NCBI GenBank assembly: GCA_002354635.1
Contig: DELZ01000001.1
Span: 560,072-605,222 of the forward strand
DNA: 45,151 nt
Reading direction: 5' to 3'
From: Sphingomonadales bacterium UBA2683
GTDB taxonomy: Bacteria; Pseudomonadota; Alphaproteobacteria; Sphingomonadales; Sphingomonadaceae
In this document: positions 41,838 through 45,151 of the stretch, piece by piece
Layout of the letters: each line of letters opens with the position of its first letter
How positions within the stretch are numbered: position 1 is the first letter of the stretch
Notes under the pieces: model-generated
What the model was told of the DNA's origin: nothing
What the model saw: the letters and a program-made list of their open reading frames with translations, nothing else
Database searches by the model: none
Translations under genes and position numbers: made by a program

Positions 41838-42206
41838 ATGAAACTGGGAGCCTTTTCAATCAGCCTGTCGGTCAGGAACCTGGGCCTTTCCCGGGCATTT
41901 TACGAAAAGCTTGGCTTCTCCAAGGTCCACGGGGAAGAAGAACAGAATTGGCTGATCCTCAAGAATGGCGATACGGTTATCGGCCTTTTCCAGGGCATGT
42001 TTCCGAAAAATACGCTGACCTTCAATCCTGGCTGGGATCAAGAAGCACAAGATCTCGATGACTTCGACGATGTCCGGGAAATCCAGAAATCATTGCTGGC
42101 CGCGGGCGTGACGCTTGAGACGAAAGCCGAAGGGGAAGCTGGGCCGGCCAATATCATGCTCATCGATCCCGATGGCAATCCGATCCTGATCGACCAGCAT
42201 CGATAA
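41838..42206 (+). CDS. VOC-family (glyoxalase/bleomycin resistance-like) protein
   Basis: 122-residue VOC-fold protein: ISLSVRNLGLSRAFYEKLGF, WLILKNGDTVIGLFQGMFP and IMLIDPDGNPILIDQH. The fold is clear but typical metal ligands are incomplete, so binding rather than catalysis is possible. The ATG at 41838 is preferred over one at 41832 because AAGGAG (41825-41830) is then spaced by seven bases. It is the last gene of the LuxR-DUF4199-VOC unit. Confidence 0.82.
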   Translation: MKLGAFSISLSVRNLGLSRAFYEKLGFSKVHGEEEQNWLILKNGDTVIGLFQGMFPKNTLTFNPGWDQEAQDLDDFDDVREIQKSLLAAGVTLETKAEGEAGPANIMLIDPDGNPILIDQHR

Positions 42207-42210
42207 TCAG

Positions 42211-42897
42211 CTAGTTGCGCAAATTGGGATGGTTGCCGATGCTCGCGCGGATCGCGTCCAGCGCCGGCTTGCGCATCGCCGATTTCTGATAGGCATAGGC
42301 ATGGCCCGGCAATTTCGCCAGCTGACCGGCCAGCGCAGTCGCCTGAGCGACCACCTGCTCCGGCTCGACCAGCATATCGAGATAGCCGGCCTCGACCGCG
42401 CCTTTCGGTTCATAGATAAACGCCTGGATCATCGCCCGGGTCTGGTGCAGCGGGCTGAGCCGGTCGCGCGCCAGCTCGACGGCGAACACCGGCAGCGTCA
42501 TGCCGGTGATCGATTCATTCGCGCCCAGCTTGAAATCCCCGGCCGCTCCGATCCGCGTGTCGCAGGCCATCAGCAGGAACACGCCCATGGCAATGGCATG
42601 GCCGGTACAGGCGGCGACCACAGGAACCGGACCGCCGTAGAGACGGAGCACCAGTTCCGAAGCCCGGTCCAGTAGCCGGACGGAATCCTCGCGGGTAAAG
42701 CTGCCCATCATGCCAAGGTCGAAACCGCCGGAGAAGCGCCCTTCTCGGCCGGCCAGCACGATCGCCTTGGCATCCGCCTCAGCCTTGTCCAGCGCCGCAT
42801 TGAGCTCTTCCATCAGCGCGAAATTGACGGCATTGGCCTTGCCATCGTCCAACGTGATCAGGGCCACATCATTCTGGATATCCACGGAAATGCTCAT
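42211..42897 (-). CDS. Crotonase/enoyl-CoA hydratase family protein
   Basis: 228-residue member of the crotonase superfamily. VALITLDDGKANAVNFALME is the family start and GREGRFSGGFDLGMM the first oxyanion-hole region; ACTGHAIAMGVFLLMACDTR supplies the second. The usual catalytic glutamates of enoyl-CoA hydratase are not obvious, so the reaction (hydration, isomerisation or hydrolysis) is open. It converges on the VOC gene with 4 bp between stops. Confidence 0.85.
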   Translation of the reverse strand: MSISVDIQNDVALITLDDGKANAVNFALMEELNAALDKAEADAKAIVLAGREGRFSGGFDLGMMGSFTREDSVRLLDRASELVLRLYGGPVPVVAACTGHAIAMGVFLLMACDTRIGAAGDFKLGANESITGMTLPVFAVELARDRLSPLHQTRAMIQAFIYEPKGAVEAGYLDMLVEPEQVVAQATALAGQLAKLPGHAYAYQKSAMRKPALDAIRASIGNHPNLRN

Positions 42898-43039
42898 TGT
42901 CTGTTTTCCTCATGGTGAGTTTAATCGTTCAGTTAAACCTATGCGCAAAATCCGGCAGGTCAATGGCAAAATCGGCGACCCAAGGCGCGCCGCGACGGAC
43001 AGGATGCGTGCAGGCGAAGATGCCGTAACGGCGGACGGC

Positions 43040-44161
43040 TCAGACCAGCTGGCCTAATATTTTTGACAAGCGGTCGACATCTTCCGGCTCATGATAGAGC
43101 GCGAAGCCGATCCGCAAGACATCCCCGCGGACATCGGTCATGACATGCTGGTCGCCCAGCGCTGCGTGGACAGCCGCTGCCCGGTCGCCCTGAAAAGCAA
43201 GAAATCGTGCATGGGGGCCACCGTCCAGCGGGTTGAGCAGGTCGAAACCCGCCATCGGACCGTGTTGCAGAAATTGGTCCTGCAGGCTGGCAACATGGTC
43301 GGAAATGGCGCCCGTGGCCAACCCTTCGCGACGGAGCAAATCCTGTACGGCATTGAAACGGTACAATCCCGAGGGATCGAAGGTGCTGCCCAGAAAACGC
43401 CGGCCATCCGGCGCATAGCCAACATCGCCGGGCGGCAGGGCGAGATCGTCAAACGCGGCATACCAGCCTGTGACCACCGGCCGCCCGGCATAGCCGGGTG
43501 GCGCGTGCAGGAAGCAGGCACCCTCTCCTGCCATCGCATATTTGTAACCGCCGGAAAGGTAGAATATCCGGTCGGCAATAGACGACAGGTCGGTTTCAAC
43601 CGCCATGAAGCCATGATAGCCATCGATCACCACCCATGGCCCATCCGGTCGCGCCAGATCCGCCAGCCCTTCGAGATCAGCGAGGATGGTGCCGGAATTG
43701 AACAGCACATGGCTGGCGAAGATCAGGTCAAAGGATCCTGTTCGGGCGGTTTCGAGCAATGTTTCGGGCGGGGCCGTTTCCAGCCGCACTTCGCCTGCCT
43801 CCACCCAGCGTGTCATTTGCCGGCGAAAGCTGTGAAACTCGCCATCGGTCGCCAGCACCCGCAGCGGCCGCACCGGATGCGCCGATACCAGCCGCACCAG
43901 AAAATCATGCGTATTGGGTGCGAAGCAGAGAGTTTCGGGATCGGGCAGATTGAGCTCGTCGGCGACATGCTGCTGTGCCGCAGACCAGGCCGGTCCCATG
44001 ATCTTTTCCCATTTGTGATCGGCCAGCGCCGCCGCGTCCTGCCAGGCAGCAAGATGGCCGGCATGGCTGGCATCGGGCCAGAGATGATGGCTGTGCGCGG
44101 CGAAATGCAGACGCTCGGGATTCGCGGCAAGAGATTGGGAAAACAGATGTTTCCAGCTCAT
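43040..44161 (-). CDS. Class V aminotransferase-fold enzyme, kynureninase-like
   Basis: 373-residue PLP enzyme of fold type I, class V. PWVVIDGYHGFMAVETDLSS holds Asp180 and His183, which contact PLP, and the Schiff-base lysine is Lys207 in YLSGGYKYAMAGEG. Its ATG overlaps the kynA stop (ATGA, 44158-44161), so it should act in tryptophan breakdown, most simply as kynureninase cleaving kynurenine to anthranilate. However, the N-terminus (LHFAAHSHHLWPDASHAGHL) is unlike canonical KynU, which begins with a YLDGNSLG-type motif. The role rests on context. Confidence 0.82.
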   Translation of the reverse strand: MSWKHLFSQSLAANPERLHFAAHSHHLWPDASHAGHLAAWQDAAALADHKWEKIMGPAWSAAQQHVADELNLPDPETLCFAPNTHDFLVRLVSAHPVRPLRVLATDGEFHSFRRQMTRWVEAGEVRLETAPPETLLETARTGSFDLIFASHVLFNSGTILADLEGLADLARPDGPWVVIDGYHGFMAVETDLSSIADRIFYLSGGYKYAMAGEGACFLHAPPGYAGRPVVTGWYAAFDDLALPPGDVGYAPDGRRFLGSTFDPSGLYRFNAVQDLLRREGLATGAISDHVASLQDQFLQHGPMAGFDLLNPLDGGPHARFLAFQGDRAAAVHAALGDQHVMTDVRGDVLRIGFALYHEPEDVDRLSKILGQLV

Positions 44162-44955
44162 AGCTGGGTTCGCAGCGACCAGAGTTCGGGGAAGGCGCGC
44201 TTGGCCACGGTGGTTTGCAGATAGGAAACGCCCGCGGTTCCGCCGGTGCCCATTTTCCCGCCGATGATTCGCTCGACGGTGAGGACGTGTTTGTGCCGCC
44301 AGGTCGCCATGGCATCATCCAGATCGACGAGTTTTTCAGCCAGTTGATAGAGTTCCCAATATTTTTCAGGGTTGCGATATACGTCCAGAAAGGCCGCCTC
44401 GACCTGCTCGGATGGCTCATGGGGCCTGGCAAAATCCCGGTCCAGCAAGTCCGGATCAATGTCAAACCCGGCCCGGGCCAGCGCCGCTATGGCTTCGTCC
44501 CAGATGCTTGGCTGTTCGAGCGCCGCCTGCATCGCTGCCTGCGCCGCTGGCCGGTCCTCCTGATATTTCAGGAAAGCCTTGTCCTTGAGACCGAGCATAT
44601 ATTCGACCGTGCGAAACTGGTCGGACTGAAAGCCCGAACTGGGGCCCAGCACATGGCGAAAGCGCGTATAATCGCTTGGTGTCATGGTCGAGAGGACATC
44701 CCAGCTCAGCGTCATCACCGCCTGAATACGGCTGATCCGGGCCAGCGCCTTGTAAGCGGGTACCAGCGCGTCCCCGCGAATCTGCTGCTTGGCAAAGCGC
44801 ATCTCGCGGATGATCTGCTTGAGCCACAATTCCTTGGTCTGGTGGATGATGATGAACAGCATCTCGTCATCGAGATCGGAGCGGGGATGCTGGGCGTCGA
44901 GCAGCGTGTCGAGCGCGAGATAGCGCGCATATGTCATGGGTACAGGTTCGGTCAT
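44158..44955 (-). CDS. kynA: Tryptophan 2,3-dioxygenase
   Basis: 265-residue heme dioxygenase opening the indole ring of tryptophan to N-formylkynurenine, the first step of the kynurenine pathway. YARYLALDTLLDAQHP and EMLFIIIHQTKELWLKQIIR are family motifs; LGPSSGFQSDQFRTVEYMLG surrounds the substrate pocket, and WRHKHVLTVERIIGGKMGTG has the proximal heme histidine region and the C-terminal GTGGTAG loop. Length is normal for the bacterial enzyme. First gene of a two-gene unit with the kynureninase-like gene; a formamidase gene is not in the window. No good ribosome site was found before 44955. Confidence 0.95.
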   Translation of the reverse strand: MTEPVPMTYARYLALDTLLDAQHPRSDLDDEMLFIIIHQTKELWLKQIIREMRFAKQQIRGDALVPAYKALARISRIQAVMTLSWDVLSTMTPSDYTRFRHVLGPSSGFQSDQFRTVEYMLGLKDKAFLKYQEDRPAAQAAMQAALEQPSIWDEAIAALARAGFDIDPDLLDRDFARPHEPSEQVEAAFLDVYRNPEKYWELYQLAEKLVDLDDAMATWRHKHVLTVERIIGGKMGTGGTAGVSYLQTTVAKRAFPELWSLRTQL

Positions 44956-44980
44956 GCGCGATTGTAACGCCGCGATGCGA

Positions 44981-45151
44981 TCATGGGAAGTACCAGCCTA
45001 CCAGCGCTTCGCTTTCGCGTCTGGATATGCGGATGCCTTCTTCGGCAGTGGTCAGACCTTCGCGGACGAGGGCGCGGGCGGCCGAACCGAGATTGGGCTG
45101 GCGCAGAAATGCGTGTGAGGCAATCCGGGCCTCGTCGCCGCCGTCATTGAT
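44981..45151 (-). CDS. C-terminal end of a probable type II secretion ATPase (GspE-like), partial
   Basis: Only the last 56 residues are inside the window. They read INDGGDEARIASHAFLRQPN and then AARALVREGLTTAEEGIRIS before a stop. The ALVREGxTTAEEAxRxxR pattern is the C-terminal end of GspE/PilB-type traffic ATPases. The gene runs to the right beyond the window and ends 25 bp before kynA. The identification rests on this short tail. Confidence 0.5.
   Translation of the reverse strand: MNDGGDEARIASHAFLRQPNLGSAARALVREGLTTAEEGIRISRRESEALVGWYFP

Noticed and set aside
1..45151. CRISPR array, tRNA or rRNA genes, prophage
   Set aside because: No regularly spaced repeats, cloverleaf-like segments with CCA ends, or phage structural or integrase genes were recognised.

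Overview
The window is a chromosomal segment of an alphaproteobacterium, most likely Sphingomonadales (Sphingopyxis/Sphingorhabdus/Parasphingorhabdus-like). This rests on the high G+C content, dense short operons, and gene content: isovaleryl-CoA dehydrogenase, a PhoX-type DUF839 protein, DUF2171, DUF3008 and PRC-barrel stress proteins, and a LuxR/DUF4199/VOC cluster. The genus is inference. I see no rRNA, tRNA, CRISPR array, intact transposase or phage gene.

Layout. 0-9.4 kb is core metabolism: a glutathione S-transferase divergent from a Tat-exported PhoX-like protein, an isovaleryl-CoA dehydrogenase/epimerase pair, pyrD converging on a gamma-glutamyltransferase lipoprotein, and an acyl-CoA synthetase. 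At 9.5-10.06 kb a single AT-rich gene encodes a small membrane protein with the residue pattern of PrsW-type intramembrane proteases; a large palindromic repeat follows. 10.4-18.5 kb holds an extensin-family protein, small stress-type proteins, glyoxalase II and glyoxalase I on either side of a membrane diguanylate cyclase, a SIMPL protein, a TPR protein and an alpha/beta hydrolase.

18.5-19.4 kb holds a compact three-gene unit too small to be obvious at first sight: a 32-residue membrane peptide, a four-helix membrane protein and a 63-residue Cro/C1-type regulator, coupled by GTGA and ATGA overlaps. It is preceded by two near-identical 23-bp direct repeats that flank a candidate promoter, as expected of an autoregulated module. 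Next come thrS and infC; infC starts at an ATA codon behind a leader that can fold into two mutually exclusive hairpins. msrA is sandwiched between two tiny membrane-protein genes (52 and 30 residues). 23.6-30.3 kb carries aspC, a PhnA-domain gene and metY (possibly one operon), a DUF2785 protein, an exported peroxiredoxin, an MgtC-like protein, DUF3008, a PRC-barrel protein and a SlyD-like isomerase.

30.3-36.9 kb looks like an accessory island. It has lower G+C, sparse coding and long gene-poor gaps. It contains a LysR/cupin divergent pair, a cysteine-dioxygenase-like cupin divergent from an HxlR-SCP2 regulator, a frameshifted membrane-protein remnant, a GGDEF-EAL protein and a decayed Fur-family fragment. 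Both divergent pairs have inverted repeats between the genes. 36.9-45.15 kb returns to core-like sequence: a PabB-PabC fusion, an S9 peptidase, a membrane-anchored LuxR regulator with DUF4199 and VOC genes, a crotonase, and a tryptophan 2,3-dioxygenase overlapping an unusual kynureninase-like enzyme. The C-terminal end of a probable type II secretion ATPase is cut by the right edge.
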